Translations under genes and position numbers: made by a program | From: Peristeroidobacter soli | GTDB lineage: Bacteria; Pseudomonadota; Gammaproteobacteria; Steroidobacterales; Steroidobacteraceae | Reading direction: 5' to 3' | Length of the DNA: 64,000 nucleotides | NCBI RefSeq assembly: GCF_004138485.1 | Contig: NZ_ML142848.1 | Span: 372,001 to 436,000 of the forward strand | In this document: piece after piece, positions 27,956 to 37,900 of the stretch | Numbering within the stretch: the first letter of the stretch is position 1 | Layout: every line of letters begins with the position of its first letter | Notes under the pieces: generated by a model | What the model saw: the letters and a program-made list of their open reading frames with translations, nothing else | Database searches by the model: none | Told to the model about the DNA's origin: nothing

Positions 27956-29496
27956 CACATCCGCCTCCAGTAGCGATAGCCGTCGTCCGCCTTCACGCAG
28001 ACACCACGCGCCCCCACAGGCTCGACCTCCCCCGACACGAGGAACTCCAGCCCCGCTTGATCGTCCTGGGGAACGCGACACACGAAGCGTCGCTCGTCGG
28101 GCGCACGCGCAACGATGGTGCCGAAACTCGGCCGCCCATCGCGTCCGTACGGCACGGAATAGGCTTCGATGCGCCCCGGCCCCACGTACTCTTCATCGAA
28201 TGCCGGCGCGGGTCCGCGAAGACGCTGTGCATCCAGCTCGAAATCGAAGTCTCGCGGTAACGTCGCTGCGGGTTCGCGAGACAGCACGATCGAATGGTTG
28301 TGGGTCGCGAAGCCGCCGTTCGCGAAAATAAAGCCGTGCTTGCCACCCGCCCGCAGCTTGCGAGTCATCATGACGATGGCGTGCATCATGCAATTGCCGA
28401 TAGGTCCGCCGCCGAAACTGAGCCCGCCATACACGCTCGGCGAACGCTCGAGCGGCCAGTCGAGAACACGTCGAGCCATCTTCGCGACGCAGGGGAAACA
28501 GTTATACAACTCGACGTAGTCGAGGTCGGTGGCACGCAGTCCATTGAGCTCCAGCGTCTTACCGATCGAGACTTCCATCGCTCGGGAATGAACATAGGAA
28601 TCACGGGCGAGGAAGTCTTCGCTTTCGCTGGCCGCCGCGCCCGCACCGACATGGACGATGCGATCCTCGGCGATGCCCATGCGACGCGCACGATCCAGAC
28701 TCGTGACGATCACGGCAGCACCCTGGTTCACCGCGCTGTTCGCAACCATGAGCTTGGTGTATGGAAACGTAATCATGCGATTGCGGTCGGACACCGTCGC
28801 AATCTGTTCGGCGGTCAGCGGCTCGCGGATAAATGCTTCATCATTTTCGGCAGCGGCACGCGAGTACGCAGACCACATCACGCCGGTTTCATGTCGCGCC
28901 TCTGCGAAGCTTTGCCCCCACGCAGCCCGCGTGGCCGATTCATACAACGGGTAAACGTCGGTCGGCGTCGTCAGTCCGTACTTGCGCAAGAAAGGTTTGA
29001 CGGTCGCGTCGAGCAACTCTCGCATGGCATTCTGGGATTTTCCGGTCTCCGCGGCGCTACGTTTAGCGGCTGTTCGTAGCGCTTCGCCGCCAGCCAGCGC
29101 GGCGACTTCGACCTCTCCGGAGGCGATCAGATTGGCGGCATGATTCAAAAGAAAGACCGGCCCGTCGCCGCTGGGCTGCGGCGTGAGCAACGAAGACCTG
29201 GGCGCCAGTCCCGCCGCCTCGATCAGATGCGGCAGGAACGGCTCGGTGCCCGGCCACGGCGCAACGCTGCCACTCATGTGGTTCTCGACACCGAGGAAAT
29301 CGAGCTGCGCCAGCACGCCGCCGCCCGCATCACGATCTGCGTTTGCCAGTGCGGCCTGCATCAGGTCGATGACGTCGAGGTCGGTCAAATCGTTTATCTG
29401 ACCGACGCCGACAATGACCGGAACCCTGCTCGCTTGCATCGCTTGTCTCATGTAGCCGGCACCGGGAGGCGCGGAACCCTCGCCTCCTGATGCCAT
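27955..29496 (-). CDS. Thiolase-like protein with extra C-terminal domain (TLP1 type)
   Basis: About 513 residues. The thiolase-fold core starts at VPVIVGVGQ; it has VAALAGGEAL, LYNCFPCVAKMA, GGGPIGNCMMHA and NGGFATHNHS. The nucleophilic cysteine position of true thiolases (before the GG of the second helix) reads HAANLIASGE, so no clear Cys nucleophile is visible there. A C-terminal segment of about 100 residues (from around DEEYVGPGRIEAYSV) resembles the additional domain of thiolase-like protein type 1. Annotated starts 29496, 29451 and 29439 are all possible because none has a strong ribosome site. The gene is in the operon between the TonB receptor and the double dehydrogenase, so a thiolytic or carrier role in the pathway is inferred. 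Confidence 0.82.
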   Translation of the reverse strand: MASGGEGSAPPGAGYMRQAMQASRVPVIVGVGQINDLTDLDVIDLMQAALANADRDAGGGVLAQLDFLGVENHMSGSVAPWPGTEPFLPHLIEAAGLAPRSSLLTPQPSGDGPVFLLNHAANLIASGEVEVAALAGGEALRTAAKRSAAETGKSQNAMRELLDATVKPFLRKYGLTTPTDVYPLYESATRAAWGQSFAEARHETGVMWSAYSRAAAENDEAFIREPLTAEQIATVSDRNRMITFPYTKLMVANSAVNQGAAVIVTSLDRARRMGIAEDRIVHVGAGAAASESEDFLARDSYVHSRAMEVSIGKTLELNGLRATDLDYVELYNCFPCVAKMARRVLDWPLERSPSVYGGLSFGGGPIGNCMMHAIVMMTRKLRAGGKHGFIFANGGFATHNHSIVLSREPAATLPRDFDFELDAQRLRGPAPAFDEEYVGPGRIEAYSVPYGRDGRPSFGTIVARAPDERRFVCRVPQDDQAGLEFLVSGEVEPVGARGVCVKADDGYRYWRRM

Positions 29497-29502
29497 CGTC
29501 GC

Positions 29503-31935
29503 TCAGAACTTGAACTGCCCCTGGAACAGCACCTGGCGGCTGCGGTTCGCGAGCCCGAGCAACTGCACGGTCGATCCCACCGCTGCCGGCGAGCCCGGCT
29601 TTTCGGCGACATACGAGGTATAGAACTCGTTCGACAGATTCTTGCCGATCAACGAGAGCTGCCAACGCTCGTCCGCGGGACCGAAGCTCAGGTTCGCATC
29701 GAACAGCCAGAAGGCCGGCTGGTCGCCGAACGGATTGCCGTTGTCCGCAGCGATGTAGTCGTCGCTGAAGCGCGCGTTGCCGGCGATCGTGAGCGTGTAA
29801 TTGGAACCGAGCGGCAGCTTGGCGTCGAAGCCGGCGTTGGCCGTGAAATCCGGCGCGCGCGACAACGCTTGACCCGAGCGCTGCCACGAGAATGTGCCGT
29901 TGCCATTGGGCACGTTGCAGCCCTGCGCCGCTGTCTGGCCACCCCAGCACTGCGCGAGATAGTCGTCGAAGCGGGCTTTGTTATATGCCGCCCCGCCGTT
30001 GAGCGTCAGCCAGTCGAGTGGCTTTGCGGACAGCTCAGCCTCGATGCCTTTGATCGTGGCCGACGCCGCGTTCGAGATGATGAAGCTGGTGGTCGCGGCG
30101 TTGAACGCCGTGACTTGCAGGTTGGTGTAGTCGTAGGTGTAGACGTTGCTCGTCAGCACCACGCGGCCATCGAGCAATCGCGACTTCACGCCACCCTCGA
30201 AGCCGTCGATCTCTTCGGACTTGAAGCGGATCGAATCGACGGTGATGGTCGCCGGCACCAGATTCGTGCTGATGCCGAAGCCACCGGATTTGTAACCCGT
30301 CCGGTAACCGACATACGCGGTGAAGTCTTCGGTGGGCCGCCAGGTCAGCGTTGCCTCGGGCGACAGGTTGTCGTCCTTGAAGTCGTCCGTGAACATCTTG
30401 CCTTGTGGCGCGAGCGCCGTGCCCGACAGCGGCGGATGTACCCATGCGTTGGTCATCCGCGAGTCCTTCTCCTCATGCGTGTAGCGAACGCCACCCGCCA
30501 GTTCCAGATGATCCGTGATGTCCCAGGTGAGCTGGCCGAATGCGGAGATCGTCTCGCCGTCGGTGCTGCCCGGCTTCTCCCAGGTGTGATATTTCCCGGT
30601 GGCGGCATCGACCGGCAACGGCGCGATCAGCACGGTGTTGGTGAAATCGAGCGTCGTGTCCTGATAGTACGCGCCGAGCATGAAGTTGAGCGGCGAGTCG
30701 AACTTCGAGAACCAGCGCACTTCCTGGCTCAGCGATTCGAACTTCTCGTGCTCGGCCGCGTCGTACGCCATGTAGACGGTGCCGTCGTAGTTGTCGAAAT
30801 ATTGGGTGTCGCTGTTGAAATAGCCCGTTACGAACGCCGCGCCAAAGCGATCGCCCACGTAATTGATGGCCAGACTGCCCAGCGCCATCTTCGTATCGGT
30901 GTACGGAAACTGTTCGGCAACCGGCCAATTGTTCGCATAGCCATTGGGCAAGCCGCCGTTCGAATACCGGCCGTCGAGCTTGCAATCGCCGAAGGGATCG
31001 ACGGCGGGAGTAGGAATGCCCGCGTAGACCACGACCGGCGTGGCGTAGGCTCCGCAATTGATGACTTCCTGTCCGGCGGACGGGCCGTCATCGGTGTGTT
31101 TCATGCCGGCGATCTTCAGCTCGGCGTTGAGGGGGCTGCCTTCCGGATTCCACGCGAGGCTGACGCGACCGAGGAAATTCTTGTCGCCGGGCCGATCTGT
31201 CTCTGGCGCCTGCGGCAGATTGTTGGGACCGGCAAACGGTGAGCTGTTCAGTTGCCCCGCCGTGTTTCTCAACCAGCCATCCATCTCGCTGTAGCGCAGA
31301 GCGACGCGTCCTGACAGCGTGTCCGTGATTGGACCGGAGACCACGCCCTCGGTGATGTATTCGTCGGCTTCGAACTCATAGCCCGCGCGAACGTAGCCCT
31401 CGAAGCTGCTGGTGGGCGATGCCGAGGTCATGTTGATCACGCCCGCCGGACTGTTCTTACCGAAGAACAATGCCTGCGGGCCTTTCATCACTTCGACCTG
31501 TTTCAGATCCAGCATGCCGAAATCGATGATGCGGGCACGACCGGTCTGCACGCCGTCGACGTTGACCGCAACGGCCTGGTCGAAGCCGGCGTTCGACGGC
31601 GAGGAACCGATACCACGCAGCACGATGACGCCACCGCCGCCGCTCGAGGAGCGATCGATTGCCAATGACGGCACCTGCCGCGCTAGATCACGCGCATCTC
31701 TCGAACCGAACGTCGTCAGCTGTTCGGCAGTGATCGCCGATACCGCGACGGGTGCTTCGAGCAGACTTTCCTCCCGCTGACGCGCGGTCACGATGACCTC
31801 TTCCAGCGGCGCGTCGGCCGATGCGCCTTCGGCCGCCAGCGGTGCAGAGACCGGCGCCAATCCCAGCGCGCACGCCACGGCCGATGTGAGCAACGCCCCG
31901 GCCCGTTTGGATCTGAATTTGTTCTTGATGTTCAC
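29503..31935 (-). CDS. TonB-dependent outer membrane receptor
   Basis: Outer-membrane beta-barrel of 810 residues for energised uptake. A signal peptide (basic KNKFRSKRAG then ALLTSAVACALGLAPVSAPLAA) precedes a TonB box EEVIVTA and a plug domain with VAVNVDGVQTG and VEVMKGPQALFFGKNSPAGV. The last residues RQVLFQGQFKF end in the aromatic barrel terminus. The start is GTG at 31935 after a GGGGGG ribosome site. Genes on both sides are catabolic enzymes, not iron genes, so the imported compound is probably the carbon substrate. No STN domain is present, so it should not signal to a FecR. Confidence 0.94.
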   Translation of the reverse strand: MNIKNKFRSKRAGALLTSAVACALGLAPVSAPLAAEGASADAPLEEVIVTARQREESLLEAPVAVSAITAEQLTTFGSRDARDLARQVPSLAIDRSSSGGGGVIVLRGIGSSPSNAGFDQAVAVNVDGVQTGRARIIDFGMLDLKQVEVMKGPQALFFGKNSPAGVINMTSASPTSSFEGYVRAGYEFEADEYITEGVVSGPITDTLSGRVALRYSEMDGWLRNTAGQLNSSPFAGPNNLPQAPETDRPGDKNFLGRVSLAWNPEGSPLNAELKIAGMKHTDDGPSAGQEVINCGAYATPVVVYAGIPTPAVDPFGDCKLDGRYSNGGLPNGYANNWPVAEQFPYTDTKMALGSLAINYVGDRFGAAFVTGYFNSDTQYFDNYDGTVYMAYDAAEHEKFESLSQEVRWFSKFDSPLNFMLGAYYQDTTLDFTNTVLIAPLPVDAATGKYHTWEKPGSTDGETISAFGQLTWDITDHLELAGGVRYTHEEKDSRMTNAWVHPPLSGTALAPQGKMFTDDFKDDNLSPEATLTWRPTEDFTAYVGYRTGYKSGGFGISTNLVPATITVDSIRFKSEEIDGFEGGVKSRLLDGRVVLTSNVYTYDYTNLQVTAFNAATTSFIISNAASATIKGIEAELSAKPLDWLTLNGGAAYNKARFDDYLAQCWGGQTAAQGCNVPNGNGTFSWQRSGQALSRAPDFTANAGFDAKLPLGSNYTLTIAGNARFSDDYIAADNGNPFGDQPAFWLFDANLSFGPADERWQLSLIGKNLSNEFYTSYVAEKPGSPAAVGSTVQLLGLANRSRQVLFQGQFKF

Positions 31936-31959
31936 GATTACCCCCCAATTCCAGCTGAC

Positions 31960-32889
31960 TTATGTATTGCCTAGAGCAGTCATCAGTCCGGTACACGCGC
32001 GATCGATGATTCCCTGCGACGATGGAATCGCGCGCCTGAGCATCGCGATGCCGTGGATGTGACCGGGAGCCTCGATGAAATGCACATCGACGCCCGCCTT
32101 CGCGCAGCTCGCGGCGTAGCTGCGACCTTCGTCCCTGAGCGGATCCAAGCCGCAAGTGAGCAGCACCAGTGGTGGCAGGCGCTCGAACGATTCGGCGCGC
32201 AATGGCGAACAGCGCCAGTCGCGCCTCTGCGCTCGATCGGGCACGTAGCTGTCGATGAAACATTCCATATCGGCCGCTTCTAGCAGATAGCCGGCGGCGC
32301 ACTCCGAATACGATCCGCCACGCCCGGCGACATCGACCACTGGGTACAGCAACAACTGAGCACGCACGCCGCCATCGCTTCGAAGCTCATGCGCGACGGC
32401 GGCAGCAAGCCCGCCTCCTGCGCTGTCGCCGGCGACGATGACGCCGCGTGTGCCAGCAGCCGCGAGCACGAGCTGCGTCGCAGCCAGCGCATCTTCGTAA
32501 GCAGCTGGGAATGTGGCTTCGGGCGCGAGTCGATAGTCGACGCTGACCAGTCGCAGCTTCGTGCCCGCGGCAATGGATCGACACAGGCTGTCGTAGCTAT
32601 CGAGGTCGCCCGTAGTCCAGCCACCGCCATGAAAGTAAACGATGGTCGGACCCGACTTGGCGATCCCCGGAGGAACATAGACGCGAGCCGACAACTGGCG
32701 AGTGCCACCGATGTCGAGGACGATGTCCTCGCTCTCGACTGAAGGATCGGCAGGCAAGTCGACCGCCGCAGCCAATGCGCGTACGGCGGCGCGCGCGTCG
32801 ACGACAGACAGCGAACGAAACGGCGGCTGCCCCGCGATATTGTCGAGGAACACACGCACATCCGCCGCGGGTACTTTCGAGTGAGTCAC
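31960..32889 (-). CDS. Alpha/beta hydrolase, hormone-sensitive-lipase/acetyl esterase type
   Basis: Carboxylesterase of 309 residues without a signal peptide. It has the oxyanion motif YFHGGGW, the nucleophile elbow GDSAGGG, the Asp motif DPLRDEG and the His motif HIHG, in the order expected for the HSL (class IV) esterases. It is the second gene of the ten-gene operon, seven bases after aldehyde dehydrogenase and 24 bases before the TonB receptor. With a BVMO in the same operon, hydrolysis of the ester or lactone made from a ketone is the likely job. Confidence 0.93.
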   Translation of the reverse strand: MTHSKVPAADVRVFLDNIAGQPPFRSLSVVDARAAVRALAAAVDLPADPSVESEDIVLDIGGTRQLSARVYVPPGIAKSGPTIVYFHGGGWTTGDLDSYDSLCRSIAAGTKLRLVSVDYRLAPEATFPAAYEDALAATQLVLAAAGTRGVIVAGDSAGGGLAAAVAHELRSDGGVRAQLLLYPVVDVAGRGGSYSECAAGYLLEAADMECFIDSYVPDRAQRRDWRCSPLRAESFERLPPLVLLTCGLDPLRDEGRSYAASCAKAGVDVHFIEAPGHIHGIAMLRRAIPSSQGIIDRACTGLMTALGNT

Positions 32890-32896
32890 GGCAGCC

Positions 32897-34405
32897 TCAA
32901 GGATTGCCGAGGGCGACGTAAACGGCTTTCGACTCCAGAAAAGCCTTGAAACCTTCGTCGCCCATCTCGCGACCGATGCCAGATTCCTTGTAGCCGCCGA
33001 ATGGCATGGACGGATGCGTCACGCCGTAGCAATTGATCCAGACATTGCCGGCGCGCAACCGGTTCGCGAGTGTGTGCGCTTTGTCGAGACTGCTGGTGAA
33101 GATGCCGGCGCCGAGGCCGTAGTTCGTGTCGTTCGCCAGTGCGACCACTTCGTCGAAATCGTCGAACGGTGTCGCGACGACCACCGGCCCGAAAATCTCC
33201 TCTCGCGCCATGCGCGCGCCGGCGGTGAGATTCGTGAAGACCGTCGGCTCGATGAAGAAACCATCGCCGCCGACGCTTTTGCCGCCCGCGACGACCTTGC
33301 CGCCCTCGTGTTCACCCAGCGCGATGTAGTCAGCGACGCGCTTCAGCTGCTTGCCGGAAATCAGCGGCCCGATCTGATTCTCCGCGTCCAGCCCCGAGCC
33401 CACCTTCAGCGACTTCGCAAAGTTCGCGACGCCTTCGACGACGCGATCGAAGGAACGACGCTGTACGTACAGACGCGAACCCGCGAAACATACCTGGCCG
33501 GAGTTCGCGAAGATCGCCATCGCGGCTCCCGGAATCGCGCGATCCATGTCCGCATCGTCGAAGACGACGCACGGCGATTTGCCGCCGAGCTCCAGCGTCA
33601 CGCGCTTGATGCTATCGGCCGCGGACTTCAGGACATGTTTGCCAGTCGCTGTAGATCCCGTGAATGAAATCTTGTCGACACCAGGATGAGCCACCAGTGC
33701 GGCACCGGCATCGCCGTGGCCAGGAACGACGTTGAGCACGCCCGGTGGGAACCCTGCTTGCAACGCAAGCTCGCCCAGCCGTAGAGCAGTGAGTGGCGTA
33801 TCTTCGGCCGGCTTGACGATACAAGCACAACCGGCCGCGAGTGCCGGTGCCACTTTGATCATGAAGGTGGCGATCGGGCCGTTCCAGGGAATGATCAGGC
33901 CGACCACACCTACGGGTTCGAGCGCCGAATAGGAATGAAATCGTGCGCCGTCTCCCGAAGTTACCGCCGATGTGTTCTGACCGATGACACGGCCGGTCAT
34001 CCCGGCAAAGTGCCGAAGCCACGCCGCGGAAGCACCGACGCCCCACTGCGCGAAGCCTTTCGGCATGCCGTTGTCGAGCACCTCCAGCTCAACCAGCTCT
34101 TCGATGTTCTGTTCGAGCAGATCGGCATATCGCAACATGAGCCGCGCCCGCGCGGCCGCCGACATGCCACGCCATTCAGCGCTCTCGAATGCATGCCGGG
34201 CAACGCCGACGGCGCGATCGATATCTTCGCTGCCCGCCTTGGCTACGCTGGCGATGACCTGACCGGTCGCGGGATTGCGTGTTTCGAAACGATTACCGGC
34301 AGTGGCTCGGGAAGGTGCGTCGCCAATGAGCAAGCCATGCTCGCGCTCCAGGAAGCGGCGTGCCGCCGACGACTGCAGCAATGAATCGACTGCTCGCGTG
34401 CTCAT
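32897..34405 (-). CDS. Aldehyde dehydrogenase (NAD(P)+-dependent)
   Basis: Oxidises an aldehyde to an acid; about 502 residues. The signature ELGGKSPCVVF supplies the general base Glu, and SGQVCFAGSR the nucleophilic Cys at about residue 306. The cofactor segment PWNGPIATFMIKVAPALAAG and FTGSTATGKHV precede them. ATG 34405 and ATG 34408 stand in tandem after AGGGGG; a start at 34426 is also open. It is the first gene of the ten-gene leftward operon. The upstream region holds a sigma-70-like promoter at 34531-34559 and the third palindrome at 34682. Confidence 0.94.
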   Translation of the reverse strand: MSTRAVDSLLQSSAARRFLEREHGLLIGDAPSRATAGNRFETRNPATGQVIASVAKAGSEDIDRAVGVARHAFESAEWRGMSAAARARLMLRYADLLEQNIEELVELEVLDNGMPKGFAQWGVGASAAWLRHFAGMTGRVIGQNTSAVTSGDGARFHSYSALEPVGVVGLIIPWNGPIATFMIKVAPALAAGCACIVKPAEDTPLTALRLGELALQAGFPPGVLNVVPGHGDAGAALVAHPGVDKISFTGSTATGKHVLKSAADSIKRVTLELGGKSPCVVFDDADMDRAIPGAAMAIFANSGQVCFAGSRLYVQRRSFDRVVEGVANFAKSLKVGSGLDAENQIGPLISGKQLKRVADYIALGEHEGGKVVAGGKSVGGDGFFIEPTVFTNLTAGARMAREEIFGPVVVATPFDDFDEVVALANDTNYGLGAGIFTSSLDKAHTLANRLRAGNVWINCYGVTHPSMPFGGYKESGIGREMGDEGFKAFLESKAVYVALGNP

Positions 34406-34530
34406 CATTCCCCCTGCCTCGATCATCGTCTTGCCGATGGCAAATCAACGACTCTGCATTCCCTGTCCCGTCTCGTCCGATCTGCGCGGACGATGACGTG
34501 CTCCATTCGTCATCTTTTCGACGAGTCAAT

Positions 34531-34559
34531 TTCTAACTCATCTGCATCCGCCGGGTCAA
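34531..34559 (-). promoter_or_regulatory. Putative sigma-70 promoter of the ten-gene operon
   Basis: On the minus strand, TTGACC (34559-34554), a 17-base gap and TTAGAA (34536-34531) form a plausible -35/-10 pair, about 125 bases before the aldehyde dehydrogenase start. TTATACT near 34566-34572 is an alternative -10. The palindrome at 34682 lies about 125 bases further upstream, which would suit activation or looping more than simple blocking. Confidence 0.4.
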
Positions 34560-34681
34560 GAAAAGTATAACGCGATGCAATTTTTAACGACGTCGCCATC
34601 GATGCGACGGAACGGGGATTTCGCGGTGAAACCGGAATGTTTCGAGAAACGCGGGCAGCTGTCGTGCCGGCGTGGCTGCCG

Positions 34682-34699
34682 GCTATCTTTCGATAGGTG
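34682..34699. promoter_or_regulatory. Palindromic operator, site 3 of 3
   Basis: GCTATCTTTCGATAGGTG is identical over 18 bases to site 2 at 9181 and differs from site 1 at the first base and at one base left of the centre. It stands 277 bases upstream of the aldehyde dehydrogenase start in a roughly 520-base intergenic region, so its regulated promoter is presumably that of the ten-gene operon. Confidence 0.65.
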
Positions 34700-34928
34700 C
34701 GTCGGGTCGGGAGAAGTGCCTTCGGTCATCGACGAACTTGTCTGTCGTCGCCAGGGAAACCGGCTGAACGATAGTCCGTCCATTCATGAGATATTCCTCG
34801 CCACAGCTCCTTGTCACCGCAGGCCACTGACCTTGCGGTGACTTCGTAACGCCCGGGCCAGAAGAGTTTACTGATCGCAACTTTGGTCGGCGGCTCCTCA
34901 TCTGAGCTTCCGAGAACAGCGAATCGGG

Positions 34929-37900
34929 CTAGCGTCGCTCGAAACGCAGCCCCCGCAGACCGATCATTTGCAGCTCCACCCAGTTCGCGGGTCCAGTCAC
35001 GGGGACTGCGATCGCGCCCCGGCCGGCGGTGAATTCTCCTTCCCGGCCCGGCAGCAGCGGTAACTTCATGCCCATCAACTCCGTCGAAAGCTTGCCGTTC
35101 TCGAAGCCGACTCGCAGCTGCGCACCGTTCTCGTCATTGCGGTAGTCGCCCGCGTAGCGCGCCAGATCGGTCGGTTGCCATTGGGTCGTCAGTTCGTAAT
35201 GATCCAGGTCGCCCGCATACTCCATCGATGCCCGTCCAGGACCGAACGAGAGATAGATCGGCCACGACTGCAACGGCTCGGTGCGATAGACCTTCGGTGC
35301 GAACGGCTCCGGCGTCAGAAGACTGCCGCGATATCGCAGCCGCAAGGCGCCGGCGCCGTCACGTTCGAGCTGCAGATACTCGCCATACGCAACGTTTCGA
35401 TACAGGCCGGGCTGAGCCGCCGCAATCTCGACTCGCGACGGTGCGGATTGCAATGTCACGATCTCCGCCGCCGCCGCCCGTGGCAGCATCGACGCTCCCA
35501 GATATGCATCGGCCACTGCTTCAGCGCGCACTCCCGCGCCAGCATCGCTGCGATTACAAAGCACAGTGACCGCGAAGCGCTGCTTGGGAAATACCAGGAA
35601 CGCGTGCCGGAAGCCGTTCATCGAACCGCCATGCCGTAGCACTGGAAGGCCGCGATACGTCGAGTTGGTCAGGCCGGCACCATACGAGGTCGGTGTTCCG
35701 TTGGCGAGTACTCCGACCTCGCTCATGCGTTCGATGAGCGCCTTGCCGCCCACCTTGCCGGACCAGAAGTTTCCAGCCCACTTCGACAGGTCAGTGAGCG
35801 TGGTTCTGATGTCACCCGCGCCGATGAAGGAAACGAACGCCATCTGGCCCGCCACCGTGACCTTGCCGCCGGCAACCATGTAGCTGTTTGCGAGCCGCTC
35901 ACGAGGCACCTCTGGACGCTCGCCGACGCTGGTGTCCTTCATGCCCAGCGGACGAAACACCCGCGCGGCGACGAATTCGCCGAATCGTTGCCCGCTCGCC
36001 TTCTCCACCGCCCGCGACAGCAAAAAATACCCCGTATTGCTGTACATGTACTCGGTGCCAGGCGCGGTCTCCGCCGCCTGCTGACGCGCCAGTAATTCGA
36101 TCGTGCGAGCTTCATCCAACTTGGTGGTCACGGGCGGATTCTGGATCCGCGACAGCGCGACGTAATCGCGCAACCCGCCGGTGTGATGTAACAAGTGACG
36201 AATCGTGACGGGCTGAGCGTACTCACCCAAGTCGGGCACGAACTTTCGGATCGAGTCATCGAGTGACAGGCGTCGTTCGCGCTCCAATAGCAGAACTGCG
36301 AACGCTGTGAACTGCTTGGAGAGAGACGCGGCGTCGAAGACTGTGTCCGCACCGATGCGCCGGCCGCTCTCGACATCGGCCAGACCGAAGCCGTCGATGA
36401 AAGATTGTTTGCCGTCCTGCCAGGTTCCCACCGCGCAGCCCGGTGCCGATGCGCCATCCAGATCCGCGAACGGCGCGGCGGCGTCGAGGGCAGCCGGCGT
36501 CGCACCGTGCAGGATGCGATCATCCGGAAGAGCGACCGACTGATAACCCGCGTCGGCGCGAATCTGCTCCGCAGTGAACGGAAAGCGATACAGCTGACCG
36601 CGGGAGAACAACTCGACCTGCGGCGAATAAAACGGCGACGCTGGATCCACGGATTGGTCGTAAGCAAGGACGCCATCCACCAGCGGCCCGTGTTCGTCGA
36701 AGGTCACGATCTGCAGATAGCTGGTGCCATGAACGATGTCATAGCCGTCCTTGTTGAGCGGCGCGGTGCGAATGGCGTTCAGCACGCCGAGCCCGCCATC
36801 GCCGCCGGGTATGGGAATCTTGCGTCCGTTGCGAGTCACGGTCTGCAATTGACTCAGCGACGCATCCAGCGCGATGCCTTTGTCCGTAAGCGACGCCACC
36901 GCGCCTCCCAGCGCCGTCAGCAGTTGTTTCGCGACTTCCGCATTCCCAATGTTCAGCTGACGCGGCGTGTTCACCGGATCGGCGGCATCGAATGGCACGG
37001 CATACAAGCCAGGAATCTTCTCCGCCTTGGACCAGAACTCACGGAACAGCGCGACGCCGCGGCTCTCCGGATCGTCCTTGCGATTCCACGCCGAAAGCAC
37101 GCCACACGCCGGCGCGAGATCGACGGCCTGGTCAGCCACGGTCGCAGTGGACGTTTGTTTGCACAGTTTGAGCAGATCATCCAGCGCCAGCAGGGCCGCA
37201 TAATTGCGGTTGGAGAACAGCATCGCCTTGACGGCGTCGCGCGAGAGCTTGCTACCCGCCAGACCATCAGTTCCAGCAAGGCGGCGCTCGATGTCGAACA
37301 ATTGCATGCGATTGCGGAAGCCCTGCTCGATCGCGCCCGGCCCGTTCATCGGCGACCGCCCTTGCAAGCGCGTCTTCGCGTTCACCAGCCAATAACTGTC
37401 GTTGGCATTGGCGAGGTAATCGACGCGAGTGGTTGTCGGCAGCTGCGAGGCCGCGATGATGCCTCGTCCCGGCACTTTGGGTTGCCGCGTCCAGTTGCAT
37501 CGCTCGCGAGCGCCATCGAGCACGAATATTCCTTCCGAATCAGCCAGCGCTGCCGCGGCTGCCGAAGGCTTGCAGTCCGCGAGCATCGCGGCCGACACGT
37601 TGGGCTGACGCGAGTAGTCCGCATACAACGCGTCGCCGTTGCGATCGACGGCCAGCGTATTGACCCAGGGCAACGCGGCCTTCGCACCGGCAGCCGCTTT
37701 GAGCTCCGGGACATTGCGCGCCTTGGCCATGTTGAGCCAGGTGTCGAGCGCGTCGGTGTTCTGGCGATTGACGTCGCCCAGCGCGTACGCGGTCGCCGCC
37801 GTCCACTTCAAACCGTTCGACGGCACGATCAACACCGGACCGAACACAGTTTCGTAGAACGTATGCTGGCGCGAACCCGTCTTGCCGTCCTCGCCCTGCA

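Larger units (their letters stand above)
34406..34928. other. Intergenic region of about 520 bases
   Basis: This is the longest gene-free stretch. It holds the promoter and third palindrome listed separately, plus an inverted repeat at 34813-34842 (9-base arms GTCACCGCA/TGCGGTGAC, 12-base loop) that may end transcripts of the acylase operon or fold in RNA. Minus-strand frames between 34683 and 34928 are open but have no convincing start, ribosome site or family resemblance. It separates the two catabolic islands. Confidence 0.6.

Noticed and set aside
34726-34928. Minus-strand open frame with protein-like stretches (for example FWPGRYEVTARSV) after the acylase gene
   Set aside because: No start codon with a ribosome site, no recognised family, and weak codon bias. 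An overlapping frame with GEEYLMNGR looks faintly like an acyl-CoA dehydrogenase strand but the rest does not follow.
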